Positions 50,096 through 58,404 of a stretch of DNA of 64,000 nt are shown piece after piece. Position 1 is the stretch's first letter; each line of letters begins with the position of its first letter. The notes under the pieces are model-generated. The model did not search any database, had not been told where the DNA came from, and saw only the letters and a list, made by a program, of their open reading frames with translations. This stretch comes from JACVRW01 sp963751835 (lineage in GTDB: Bacteria > Actinomycetota > Thermoleophilia > Solirubrobacterales > Thermoleophilaceae), in NCBI GenBank assembly GCA_963751835.1, contig CAVVWD010000032.1, forward strand, positions 3,386 through 67,385, in the 5' to 3' direction. Both the position numbers and the translations under genes were made by a program.

Positions 50096-50909
50096 GCGAG
50101 TCCTCAGCTGGAACCTCTACCACGGGCGCGACTTCCCTCCGGATCCGGCCCTGCTCACCTGGCGCTCGCGGCTCCTGCGAACGACCGAGCGGGGCGCCAC
50201 GCACGCGCAGGTGAACCGTGTGCTCCTGGACGAGTTCGCCGACATGCTCGACGGGTTCGAGTGGGACGTGGCGCTCCTCCAGGAGGCGCCGCCGCGCTGG
50301 TTCCGCGAGCTGTGCCGGCGCACGGGAGCGCACGGGACGCTCGTGCGGACCTCACGCAACTGGTGCCCGCCACTGCAGCGTCGGCTGGCGGACTGGAACC
50401 CCGACCTGCTGGCGTCGTCCGACGGCGGCTCGAACCAGATCCTCGCGCGCCACCCGGGCCGCGTGCTCGAGCGCCGGCGCCTGACACTGGCGTATCGGCC
50501 CGAACAGCGGCGCATGCACTGGGCGCGCCTCGAATGGCCCGAGGGGCCCGTGTGCGTCGCGAACCTGCATGCGTCCGCGGGTCTGCCCGAGCGCGCGGCC
50601 GAGGAGGTCGTCAGGGCGGCCGAGCACGCGCTGACCTGGGCCGGGGGCGAGCCGCTCGTGTTCGGCGGCGACCTGAACCTGCGGCCCGCCCGGAACCCCG
50701 AGCCGTTCGAGATCCTGCGCGAGCGCATGGGCCTCGTCGCGCCCACCGCCCCCGACGCGATCGATCACCTGCTCGTGCGCGGGCTCGACGTGCTCGAGCG
50801 CCCTCACCAGTTGGCCCCGGAGCAGCGCGAGCTGGCCGAGCCGGACGGTCTGCGGATCCGACTTTCGGACCATGCGCCCGTGACCGCCGCGTTCGGACTC
50901 GCTAGGTGA
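50094..50909 (+). CDS. Endonuclease/exonuclease/phosphatase (EEP) family protein
   Basis: 271 residues. EEP motifs: VLSWNLYHGRD (Asn), VALLQEAPP (Glu), VANLHASAG, FGGDLNLRP (Asp-x-Asn) and the C-terminal LSDHAPV (Asp-His). A metal-dependent phosphodiesterase; whether it acts on DNA, lipid headgroups or small phosphates cannot be told. ATG at 50094 gives the typical MRVLSWN start, with AGGAAAT upstream inside argF. Confidence 0.87.
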   Translation: MRVLSWNLYHGRDFPPDPALLTWRSRLLRTTERGATHAQVNRVLLDEFADMLDGFEWDVALLQEAPPRWFRELCRRTGAHGTLVRTSRNWCPPLQRRLADWNPDLLASSDGGSNQILARHPGRVLERRRLTLAYRPEQRRMHWARLEWPEGPVCVANLHASAGLPERAAEEVVRAAEHALTWAGGEPLVFGGDLNLRPARNPEPFEILRERMGLVAPTAPDAIDHLLVRGLDVLERPHQLAPEQRELAEPDGLRIRLSDHAPVTAAFGLAR

Positions 50910-50958
50910 GATAGTCCCGGCCAGAAACGCAACCCGAGGGTCGAGGAGGGTTTGCCAG

Positions 50959-51675
50959 ATGGCAGAGCGCCGCACCAGCAGGAGGGCGAGTGGTGGAGCG
51001 AAGAAGGCCGGCACGTCGCGAGCGAAGTCGGGCGCTGCGTCCGCCAAGCGCACCGCCGCCGCGAAGAAGGGCGGCGCCGCCCGCGGCCGCCAGCAGAAGG
51101 CCCAGAAGGCCGCCAGGACCACGGCGCGCACCGCGACCAAGCCGGCCAAGGCCGCCGGGGTAGAGGCCAAGACCGTCGCCGAGTTCCGCGACGCCCTCCG
51201 CAAGAACCTCATCAAGCCGAGCGGAATGGTGATGCTCACCCGCGAGCGCATCGAGGAGGCGCTCGAGAAGAGCGGCAAGCTCTCACCCAAGGACGCGCGC
51301 GGGATCGCCTCGGATCTCCTCAAGCGCGGCCGCAAGGAGACCGACGACGTCCTCAAGGACCTCGAGAACCTGCTCGAGAAGGGCCGCAAGGATCTGGGGA
51401 AGCGCACTGCGAGCGCGCGCAGGCAGGCGAAGGGCGCCCGCACCCGCGCCGTTCACGCCGCCTCTCCCGCGCTCGCCCAGGCCGACCGGGCGCGGCGCGC
51501 CGCGAAGGTGGGCTCGAACTTCCCGATCACTCTCTACGAGGAACTGAACGTCGCCGAGATCAAGACACGCCTGGCCGACCTGTCGCCGGCCGAGCTGCGC
51601 AAGGTGCGCGACTACGAGCGCCGCAACGCGAATCGCAAGGGCGTGCTCAGCGCGATCGAGTCCAAGCTCCCGTAA
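50959..51675 (+). CDS. Lys/Ala-rich histone-like protein with conserved C-terminal module
   Basis: 238 residues. The first ~70 are Lys/Ala/Arg/Thr low complexity like histone H1 tails and may bind DNA or polyanions. The middle (about 72-170) is predicted helical, with phasin-like heptads (EALEKSGKLSPKDARGIASDLLKRGRKE). The last ~45 residues, FPITLYEELNVAEIKTRLADLSPAELRKV..., form a compact module I have seen in other actinobacterial proteins but cannot name with confidence. GAGGAGGG is well placed before the ATG. Confidence 0.75.
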   Translation: MAERRTSRRASGGAKKAGTSRAKSGAASAKRTAAAKKGGAARGRQQKAQKAARTTARTATKPAKAAGVEAKTVAEFRDALRKNLIKPSGMVMLTRERIEEALEKSGKLSPKDARGIASDLLKRGRKETDDVLKDLENLLEKGRKDLGKRTASARRQAKGARTRAVHAASPALAQADRARRAAKVGSNFPITLYEELNVAEIKTRLADLSPAELRKVRDYERRNANRKGVLSAIESKLP

Positions 51676-51697
51676 AGGGCTGCGACCATAGGGCGTC

Positions 51698-53062
51698 GTG
51701 GAAGGCGCCCAGGCAACCGGGACCAGGCCCCGCAAAGGGGACGAGCTCGAGCTCCGGATCGACCGGCTGGCTCACGGCGGCGCCGGCGTTGCTCGCAGCG
51801 AGGGCTACGTGGTGTTCGTCCGCGGCGCTGTGCCCGGCGACCTCGTGCGGGCGCGCATCACCAGGTCGAAGCGGTCCTTCGGCGAGGCAGACTCGATCGA
51901 GCTGATCGAGCCCAGCCCCGAGCGGGTGGAGCCGCTCGCGCCCCACCCCGGGGCGCCCTGGCAGGTGCTCCCCTACGAGCGTCAGATGGCCGAGAAGGAG
52001 GAGCAGGTCCGCGACGCCCTCGCGCGCATCGGACGCTTCGACTCGCCGCCGGTCGAGCCGATCGTGCCCGCGCTCGAGCAGCTCCACTACCGGAACAAGC
52101 TCGAGTACTCGTTCGGCAGCGACGAGCAGAGCGGCGAGCTTGTGCTCGGCTTCCACCGTGCCGGGCGCTTCGACCTGATCGACGACGTCGCGCTCGACGT
52201 GCTCGCCTCCAAGCGCGTCGACGAGCTGCGCGAGATCGTCAAGGCCTGGTGCCGCGAGCAGGGACTCAGCGCATGGGACCGGCGCGGGCAGCACGGGCTG
52301 CTGCGCAACCTCGTCGTGCGCGAGGGCCGGCGCACCGGCCAGTTGCAGGCGCGCATCGTGACGAGCCCGGGCGGCAGCTTCGATGTCGACAGCCTCGCGG
52401 CCGCGAGCCCGGTCGAGTCCTTCCTCTGGACCCGCGCGGCGAGCGTGGCGGAGACGACGCGCGAAGGCGAGACCCAGATCGTCAAGGGCCCGGCGGCGAT
52501 CGAGGAGGAGCTGTCGGGGTTGCGCTTCCGGATCTCCCCGGACGCGTTCTTCCAGACCAACACCGAGATGGCCGAGCGCCTCTACGGCGCAGCCGTGGAG
52601 CTCGCCGGCCTGAGCGGGCGCGAGAAGGTGCTCGATCTGTTCTGCGGTATCGGCACGATCGCCCTCGTGCTGGCGCTGGACGCGGGCGAGGTCTGGGGGG
52701 TGGAGATCGTCGAGGAGGCGGTGGCCGACGCGATCGAGAACGCGCGCCTCAACGGCATCGACAACGCGCACTTCTTCGCGGGCGACGTGCGCCTGGCGAT
52801 GCGGCCGCTGCTCGAGAAGAGCGGCTCAGCGGACGTGGTCGTGGTCGACCCGCCGCGCGCCGGCCTCTCCCAGAAGGTCGTGCGGCGCGTGCTCGAGGCC
52901 GAGGCGAAGAAGATCGTCTACGTCTCCTGCAACCCGACGACGCTCGCCCCGAACGCCCGCCAGATGGTGGACGCCGGCTACGAGCTGAAGACGGTGCGGC
53001 CGGTCGACATGTTCCCGCAGACCCCGCACATCGAGTGCGTGGCGCTGCTCGAACGCGCCTAA
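51698..53062 (+). CDS. RNA (uracil-5-)-methyltransferase, TrmA/RlmCD family
   Basis: 454 residues. N-terminal TRAM domain (about 10-68), then the methyltransferase with SAM motif VLDLFCGIGTIALVLA, FFQTN before it, VVDPPRAGLSQ and the nucleophile Cys in YVSCNPTTLAPN. The 4Fe-4S cysteine motif of RlmD (CxxxxxCGGCxxQ) is absent here; the region reads APHPGAPWQVLPYERQ, as in cluster-free members. It makes m5U in 23S rRNA or tRNA. GTG at 51698 fits the TRAM start. Confidence 0.92.
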   Translation: MEGAQATGTRPRKGDELELRIDRLAHGGAGVARSEGYVVFVRGAVPGDLVRARITRSKRSFGEADSIELIEPSPERVEPLAPHPGAPWQVLPYERQMAEKEEQVRDALARIGRFDSPPVEPIVPALEQLHYRNKLEYSFGSDEQSGELVLGFHRAGRFDLIDDVALDVLASKRVDELREIVKAWCREQGLSAWDRRGQHGLLRNLVVREGRRTGQLQARIVTSPGGSFDVDSLAAASPVESFLWTRAASVAETTREGETQIVKGPAAIEEELSGLRFRISPDAFFQTNTEMAERLYGAAVELAGLSGREKVLDLFCGIGTIALVLALDAGEVWGVEIVEEAVADAIENARLNGIDNAHFFAGDVRLAMRPLLEKSGSADVVVVDPPRAGLSQKVVRRVLEAEAKKIVYVSCNPTTLAPNARQMVDAGYELKTVRPVDMFPQTPHIECVALLERA

Positions 53063-53232
53063 CCGCTCAAGTCCTCCTCCAGCGCGACCTCCTCGTTCGC
53101 GTGCACGGTGCACAGGAACGGGCCGTTCGTCTCGAGAGCGGCTTGGATCTCCTGCTCCGTCAGACGGGTCCCGCATTCCGCGCAGCGGCGCTCGATGACG
53201 GGGTCGACTCCCTCATGCTCCTCGAGCTCCAC
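53059..53232 (-). CDS. Small zinc-ribbon-like protein
   Basis: 57 residues from a GTG whose G is the last base of the upstream stop (TAGTG). CAEC and, 17 residues later, CTVH form a possible zinc site; the remainder is acidic (VELEEHEG, EEVALEEDLSG). No family recognised. It is coupled to the stress-protein-like gene and overlaps the convergent methyltransferase stop by four bases. Confidence 0.65.
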   Translation of the reverse strand: MELEEHEGVDPVIERRCAECGTRLTEQEIQAALETNGPFLCTVHANEEVALEEDLSG

Positions 53233-53654
53233 TAGGCCTCGCTTCCCACGACGTGCGTGACCGGCAGCCCGGTGGCGGCCCTCGCCTTGCGGGGCAGGTC
53301 GACCTTGAGCCACTTCGACACATGCAGCGGCAGGGTCGACACGATCAGCTCGTCATAAGTGTTGAAGTTGCATTCGTCCTGGATGGCCGCGAGCGGATCC
53401 GGGTCTCCGACGCGCGCATTGGCCACGTCCAATCCTTCCTGGCGCAGCTCCTCCACAAACGCCTCCCGGTGCACCTCGGCCTCGTCGCCGCCCGCGTGCA
53501 TGTCAGCGGCCCAGGCGATCCCGTGCGGGGTGGCGGGCACGAGCAGGGTGAACTCGCAGGGACCCTGAACCGTGCGAGTGCGAAGCGCCTCGAGAAGCTC
53601 AGGCGACTCGGCCGTGCGATTCGCGACCACAAGGACACGTGCCTTGTGAGTCAT
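53232..53654 (-). CDS. Universal-stress-protein-like alpha/beta protein
   Basis: 140 residues with a Rossmann-type start KARVLVVANRTAESPELLEALRTR and a late strand-loop TYDELIVSTLPLHVSKWLKVDLPRKARAATGLPVTHV that resembles Usp-fold ends, although the ATP loop Gx2Gx9G(S/T) is not clear. Probably a soluble cytoplasmic protein of unknown role. Confidence 0.75.
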   Translation of the reverse strand: MTHKARVLVVANRTAESPELLEALRTRTVQGPCEFTLLVPATPHGIAWAADMHAGGDEAEVHREAFVEELRQEGLDVANARVGDPDPLAAIQDECNFNTYDELIVSTLPLHVSKWLKVDLPRKARAATGLPVTHVVGSEA

Positions 53655-53701
53655 GCGGGCAGCCTAGCGCGGACCCGGTGTCCAGCGGCCCCCCGGATGC
53701 C

Positions 53702-54308
53702 CTAATACGGCGGGAAGTCGGCGTACCAATCGCCGAGCGCCCGGAACGCCGCCCAGAACTCGCGCTTGGACTGCTCCTCGTCGAGCGAGCGGTCGATGTC
53801 CGGGACGGTCAGGGCGTCGCAGGTGGGGGTCAGGCGCTGGATCTCGCCGGGCTTCCATTCGAGCGCGCGCCCGAGCGGCACGCGCAGTGAGTTCAGCTCC
53901 TCGACGCGCCTCCTCGCCCATCACGACCACGACCCGCGGCTGCACGATCGCGAGCTCGTCGAGCACGCGCGCACGGCACTCGGGCGCCGAGTCGTCGGTG
54001 TCGTGCACCGGGCACTTGACGAAGACGGTGCCGTACACGGCCAGCGGGTCGATGCCGAGGCGCTTGAAGCTCTTCATCAGGGCCGAGCCGGCGCGCCCGT
54101 AGAACGCCACGCCCTCCTCGATCTCCGACGGCATGGGTGCGTACTTGAGCAGGAAGACGTCCGCCTGCGGGTGGCCCGAGCCGAGGACCGGCATCAGGTT
54201 CCCGCGCGGGCAGTGCTCGCAGTCCTGAATCTCGCGGGTGAGGTTGTTCAGCTCACGGATCGCCCGCTCGAGGTACTTCTCGCGGATCTCGTCGTCGGTG
54301 GCGGGCAT
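53702..54308 (-). pseudogene. Uracil-DNA glycosylase superfamily protein, one frameshift
   Basis: ATG at 54308. The first part reads TREIQDCEHCPRGNLMPVLGSGHPQADVFLLKYAPMPSEIEEGVAFYGRAGSALMKSF and continues to PRVVVVMGEEA, with the CxxC of 4Fe-4S UDGs. In that frame the sequence then becomes Arg/Ala nonsense. The true continuation VEELNSLRVPLGRALEWKPGEIQRL... to ALGDWYADFPPY is one frame over (shift at about 53905-53912), stop at 53702. Intact, it would be about 200 residues, normal for the family. Error or decay cannot be separated by eye. Confidence 0.8.
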
Positions 54309-54355
54309 GTGATCCGAGGGATTTGACGGATCCACTGGCGCTCCTCTCCGGCGCA

Positions 54356-56191
54356 TCACTTCTTGCCGCGGGTCTGGAGGAACTTGAGCGCCTGCACGTA
54401 GAGCAGCGACTGCTTCTTACGCACGATGTCGGCGTCGCGCAGCGAAGCGATGAACTCCTCGGGGCCGTCGAAGTCGCGCATCCGGATCTTGACCGAGCCG
54501 AGCCCCTGCGCGACGTGGCTGTCGGACCCCGCGCCGGCGACGATCCGGTACTTGGCCGCAAAGCGCGCCGCCTCTTCGTTGAACGCCGAGAAGGCCACGC
54601 GCGGGTTGAACACCTCGATCGCGTCGATGTCCTCGACGACGTCGAGCAGGTGCTCGTAATCCGGCACCGCGTGCATGCGGTCGAAGGGGTGCGGCACATA
54701 GACGAGTCCGCCCTGCCTGCGGATCTCGGCGATCGTGTCCTGCAGGGTCAGTCCGCGCGGGATCTTCTCCTCGATGAAGAGCCCGATCACCTCGCCCTGG
54801 TCCGCCGTCTTGACCTCCTCCGCGACGATCACCTTGATCCCGTTCGCGCGCTCGCGTGCCTCGAGCGCGCCCGAGATCTCATTGTGGTCGGTGATCGCGA
54901 TCGCCCCGAGGCCGACGCGCTTGGCGGTGTCGAGCAGCGTGTCGACCGGCGTTGCGCAATCCGGCGAGTGGTCAGTGTGCATGTGCAGGTCGACGTGGAT
55001 GAAGCCGCGCTTCTCGAGCCGCCGGCGCACCTGGGCCCGCCCGTCCGCGTCGTGGCGGCGCGCGGCGACCCGCTCGTAGAGCGCCTCGTAGTCGTCAGCG
55101 ACCCGCGACCACTCGAGCTGCGGGTGGGCCTTCTCGATGCGGCCGGCGTAGTCGCTGACGAGAGACGGGTCCGCGAGCAGGCGCTCGAGCTGGGCGGCGA
55201 GCGTCACGGCGTCGCGCGGCTCGAACAGCAGGCCGAGCTCGCCGTCGAGCATGAGCTCCTCGTACTGGGGCAGCCGCGAGGCCACCGGCACGGCGCCGCC
55301 CGCGAGCGCCCTCAACACGAGCTGAGGGGCCGGCGCGGTGCCCGCCGAGGCCGCCACCGCAATCGTCGCGCGCGACAGGTGCTGCGCCTCCGAGCCGTCC
55401 GCCGGGCCGGCGAGCGCCACCCGTTCTCGCAGCCGGCGGGGCAGTGTCACGGGCGGCGCGGCCGCGGGGTCGCGCAGCCAGATGGTCGCCTTCCAGTCAA
55501 GCTCGACCGGCAGCCGGCGCAGCGCGCGCAGGAAGAGGCGCAGCGCGCCGCGTTCCTCCTCGGCCGAGAACACGATCTCCGGAGGCGCGTCGCCGGGCTC
55601 GGACCGGTGCAGGAGGTCGGCGCCGGGATGGATCACGTCGTAATGGCCCGGGAAATAGCGCTCGATCAGGTCGCGGGTGGCGGCGTAGCTGGTGGCCCGC
55701 CCGTCGAGGCGGCCGAACAGGAGCTCCACCACCTTGCGCGCCACCTGCGTCGAGACAAAGCGCTCGGTGGTGGAGTGGAACGTGCCGATGTTCAGCGCAT
55801 GCGAGTGGCGCAGCGCGGCCGAGGCGGCGCTCGGGGCAAACGGCTCGTGCACGTGCACGAAGTCGAGCTCGGCCTGGTCGAGGAGGTCCTCGAGCGTCCG
55901 CGAGACGTCGATCGGGAGCGACACCGAGCCGCCGCGCCGGAACGGAAGTGACTGGCCGACGGCCACCACCGAGGCGCAGCCCGGCTCGGCGAACAACGCG
56001 TCAGGGTCGTTTGGCAGGGCCTTGACCATGGCGCGGCCGTCGCGCACGAGCTCACGCGAGTCCGACGGCGCCACCACCACGACGCGGTGCCCGCGCCCGC
56101 AGAGCTCGTCCGAGAGCCGCTCGACGAACCGGTTGACCTCGTGGTGCTGCTCCCAGGGCCACGGGGTTACCTGAGCGATCGTGAATGGCAC
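54356..56191 (-). CDS. GT-B glycosyltransferase fused to a PHP hydrolase domain
   Basis: 611 residues from GTG 56191. Residues 1-375 are a GT4-like glycosyltransferase (QVTPWPWEQHHEVNRFVERLSDELCGRGHRV start, FVHVHEPFAPSAA, LNIGTFHST, DVIHPGADL, GLLFEPRDAVTLAAQL). From about 398 a PHP domain begins, with its metal motifs intact (HVDLHMHTDHSPDC, AITDHNEISGA, YVPHPFDR, VAGAGSDSH). The GT part resembles PimA-type mannosyltransferases. The PHP part would hydrolyse a phosphoester. The neighbours make inositol phosphate and a CDP-alcohol-derived lipid, so it may glycosylate and dephosphorylate a phosphoinositide (inference). It is read divergently from the nitrilase. Confidence 0.9.
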   Translation of the reverse strand: MPFTIAQVTPWPWEQHHEVNRFVERLSDELCGRGHRVVVVAPSDSRELVRDGRAMVKALPNDPDALFAEPGCASVVAVGQSLPFRRGGSVSLPIDVSRTLEDLLDQAELDFVHVHEPFAPSAASAALRHSHALNIGTFHSTTERFVSTQVARKVVELLFGRLDGRATSYAATRDLIERYFPGHYDVIHPGADLLHRSEPGDAPPEIVFSAEEERGALRLFLRALRRLPVELDWKATIWLRDPAAAPPVTLPRRLRERVALAGPADGSEAQHLSRATIAVAASAGTAPAPQLVLRALAGGAVPVASRLPQYEELMLDGELGLLFEPRDAVTLAAQLERLLADPSLVSDYAGRIEKAHPQLEWSRVADDYEALYERVAARRHDADGRAQVRRRLEKRGFIHVDLHMHTDHSPDCATPVDTLLDTAKRVGLGAIAITDHNEISGALEARERANGIKVIVAEEVKTADQGEVIGLFIEEKIPRGLTLQDTIAEIRRQGGLVYVPHPFDRMHAVPDYEHLLDVVEDIDAIEVFNPRVAFSAFNEEAARFAAKYRIVAGAGSDSHVAQGLGSVKIRMRDFDGPEEFIASLRDADIVRKKQSLLYVQALKFLQTRGKK

Positions 56192-56216
56192 TCGCGCAGG
56201 ATACGATCGGGCTGCT

Positions 56217-57167
56217 GTGACGGGCTTCCCGACTGTCCGCGTGGCCGCAATCCAGGCCACCCCGGTGATCCTCGACGCCGACGCCACCGTCGACAAGGCT
56301 GTGCGCCTGCTCGCAGACGCCGCCTCCGGAGGAGCGCGGCTTGCGGTGCTCCCCGAAACCTTCGTCTCGCTCTACCCCTCGAACGCCTGGGCTCACCGGG
56401 CGGCGACCTTCGGCGGCAGCGACGAGCTCTGGGAGCGGATGTGGGAGAGCTCGGTCGAGGTGCCGGGGCCGGTCGTCGAGCGCCTGACTGAGGCATGCCG
56501 CGAGCACGACATCCACTGCACGATCGGTGTCAACGAGCGCGAGTCTGAGCGCCCCGGCACGCTCTACAACGCGGTGCTCCTGATCGGGCCGGACGGGCTG
56601 CTCTGGAAGCACCGCAAGCTGATGCCGACCCACCAGGAGCGGCTCTTCCACGGCATCGGCTCAGGCGACGACCTCGCCGTGACCGAGACCCCTGTGGGGC
56701 GCGTTGGTGGCCTGATCTGCTGGGAGAACCGCATGCCGCTCGCGCGCTGGGCGGTCTACCAGGGCGGTCCGCAGATCTGGGTCGCGCCGACCGCCGACGA
56801 CTCGGACGGCTGGCAGGCGAGCATGCGCCACATCGCGATCGAGTCCGGCGCCTTCGTCGTCTCGGCCCCGCAGTTCATCCCGCGCGCGGCGTTCCCGCCC
56901 GATTTCCCGCTCGAGCTGCCCGACCAGGAGGTCTTCGGGAACGGCGGCGCCGTGATAGTCGATCCTGCCTGGGGCGAGGTGCTCGCGGGCCCGCTCTACG
57001 GCGAGGAGGGGATGCTGTTCGCGGACTGCGACCTGCGGCGCGGCCTGCACGCCAAGCGCTGGTTCGACGCGGTCGGCCACTACGGGCGCACGGACGTGCT
57101 CGCGCCGCCGGCCACCGGGGCCGACGGCGCGGCTGAAGCGGGGCTCAGCCCTTCGACTTCGCCTTAG
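56217..57167 (+). CDS. Nitrilase
   Basis: 316 residues. The catalytic triad is Glu48 (VLPETFVSLYPS), Lys134 (WKHRKLMPTHQERLF) and Cys168 (GGLICWENRMPLARW). The CWEN motif and TAGxx-free LMPTHQER segment match true nitrilases that turn nitriles into acids, rather than amidases. GTG at 56217 is preferred, because earlier in-frame starts would overlap the divergent glycosyltransferase start. Its tail overlaps the convergent inositol-phosphate synthase gene by 23 bases. Confidence 0.92.
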   Translation: MTGFPTVRVAAIQATPVILDADATVDKAVRLLADAASGGARLAVLPETFVSLYPSNAWAHRAATFGGSDELWERMWESSVEVPGPVVERLTEACREHDIHCTIGVNERESERPGTLYNAVLLIGPDGLLWKHRKLMPTHQERLFHGIGSGDDLAVTETPVGRVGGLICWENRMPLARWAVYQGGPQIWVAPTADDSDGWQASMRHIAIESGAFVVSAPQFIPRAAFPPDFPLELPDQEVFGNGGAVIVDPAWGEVLAGPLYGEEGMLFADCDLRRGLHAKRWFDAVGHYGRTDVLAPPATGADGAAEAGLSPSTSP

Positions 57168-58317
57168 AGGTCTTGGCCTTCGGCTTGCCCGGCAGCTTCG
57201 GGGCGCCGCCGTACTTCTCGATGAAGCCCTCGACCATCTCGCGGGCGAGGTCGTCCGGGTACTGCTCGGGCGGCGACTTCATCAGGTACGCCGAGGCGCC
57301 CTCGATCGGGCCGCCGAGGCCGTGGTTGAGTGCCAGCTTGCAGCAGCGCACGGCGTCGGTGACGATGCCGGCCGAGTTGGGCGAGTCCCAGACCTCGAGC
57401 TTGAGCTCGGCGATCAGCGGCACGTCGCCGAAGGCTTCGCCCTCGAGCCGGATGTGCGCCCACTTGCGGTCGGTAAGCCACGGCACGTAGTCCGATGGGC
57501 CCACGTGCACGTCGTCCGCAGGCAGCTCGTGGCCCATGATCGAGGTGACCGCCTGGGTCTTCGAAATCTTCTTGGACTCGAGGCGCTCGCGCTCGAGCAT
57601 GTTGAAGAAGTCCATGTTGCCGCCGACGTTGAGCTGCGACGTGCGCTTGAGCTGGACGCCGCGGTCATGGAAGAGGCGCGCCAGCGCGCGGTGGGTGATG
57701 GTGGCGCCCACCTGCGACTTGATGTCGTCGCCGATGATCGGCAGGCCGGCCTTCTCGAAGCGGGTCGCCCAGTAGTGCTCGCCCGCGATGAACACCGGGA
57801 TGCAGTTGACGAAGCCGCAGCCGGCCTCGAGGACCTGCTCGACGTACCACTTGGTCGCCTGCTCGGAGCCGACCGGCAGGTAGGAGACAACCACGTCGGT
57901 CTTGGTCTCCTTGAGGATGCCGACGATGTCGTCGGTCTCGCCGGGAGCCTTGGTGATCCTCTGCTTGAGGTACTTGCCGAGGCCGTCGTGCGTCATGCCG
58001 CGGTACACCTTCACGCCGAGGTTCGGCACGTCGGCGAACTTGATCGTGTTGTTCTGGCCCGCCCAGATCGCCTCGGAGAGGTCCTTGCCGACCTTCTCGG
58101 CGTCGATGTCGAACGCGGCCGTGAACTCGATGTCGCGCACGTGGTAGCCGCCGAGGTCGACGTGCATCAGGCCCGGCACCCGCTCCGTCGGATCGGCGTC
58201 CTTGTAGAACTGGACGCCCTGCACGAACGACGAGGCGCAGTTGCCGACGCCGATGATGGCGACGCGCACCTTGTCGGTTTGGTAGCGCGAAGCGCCGTTG
58301 GATGAGCTGTCAGTCAC
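57145..58317 (-). CDS. ino1: Inositol-3-phosphate synthase
   Basis: 390 residues, actinobacterial type. It converts glucose 6-phosphate to 1D-myo-inositol 3-phosphate with NAD. Seen: VRVAIIGVGNCASSFVQGV, NCIPVFIA, GDDIKSQVGATITHRALA (catalytic Asp/Lys), LNVGGNMDF and the C-terminal GGPIEGASAYLMKSPPEQ. A Lys-rich tail ends the protein. It supplies inositol phosphate to the adjacent CDP-alcohol transferase. A GGTCTC/GAGACC hairpin (58338-58372) lies between the two genes. Confidence 0.96.
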   Translation of the reverse strand: MTDSSSNGASRYQTDKVRVAIIGVGNCASSFVQGVQFYKDADPTERVPGLMHVDLGGYHVRDIEFTAAFDIDAEKVGKDLSEAIWAGQNNTIKFADVPNLGVKVYRGMTHDGLGKYLKQRITKAPGETDDIVGILKETKTDVVVSYLPVGSEQATKWYVEQVLEAGCGFVNCIPVFIAGEHYWATRFEKAGLPIIGDDIKSQVGATITHRALARLFHDRGVQLKRTSQLNVGGNMDFFNMLERERLESKKISKTQAVTSIMGHELPADDVHVGPSDYVPWLTDRKWAHIRLEGEAFGDVPLIAELKLEVWDSPNSAGIVTDAVRCCKLALNHGLGGPIEGASAYLMKSPPEQYPDDLAREMVEGFIEKYGGAPKLPGKPKAKTSKAKSKG

Positions 58318-58404
58318 TTGTTAGGTCCTCCTGCCTTGGTCTCACTGAGGGATGGGCTCCCGCGTGGAGACCATCGGGACACGAACCCGGGAAGCTCTCC
58401 GCGG

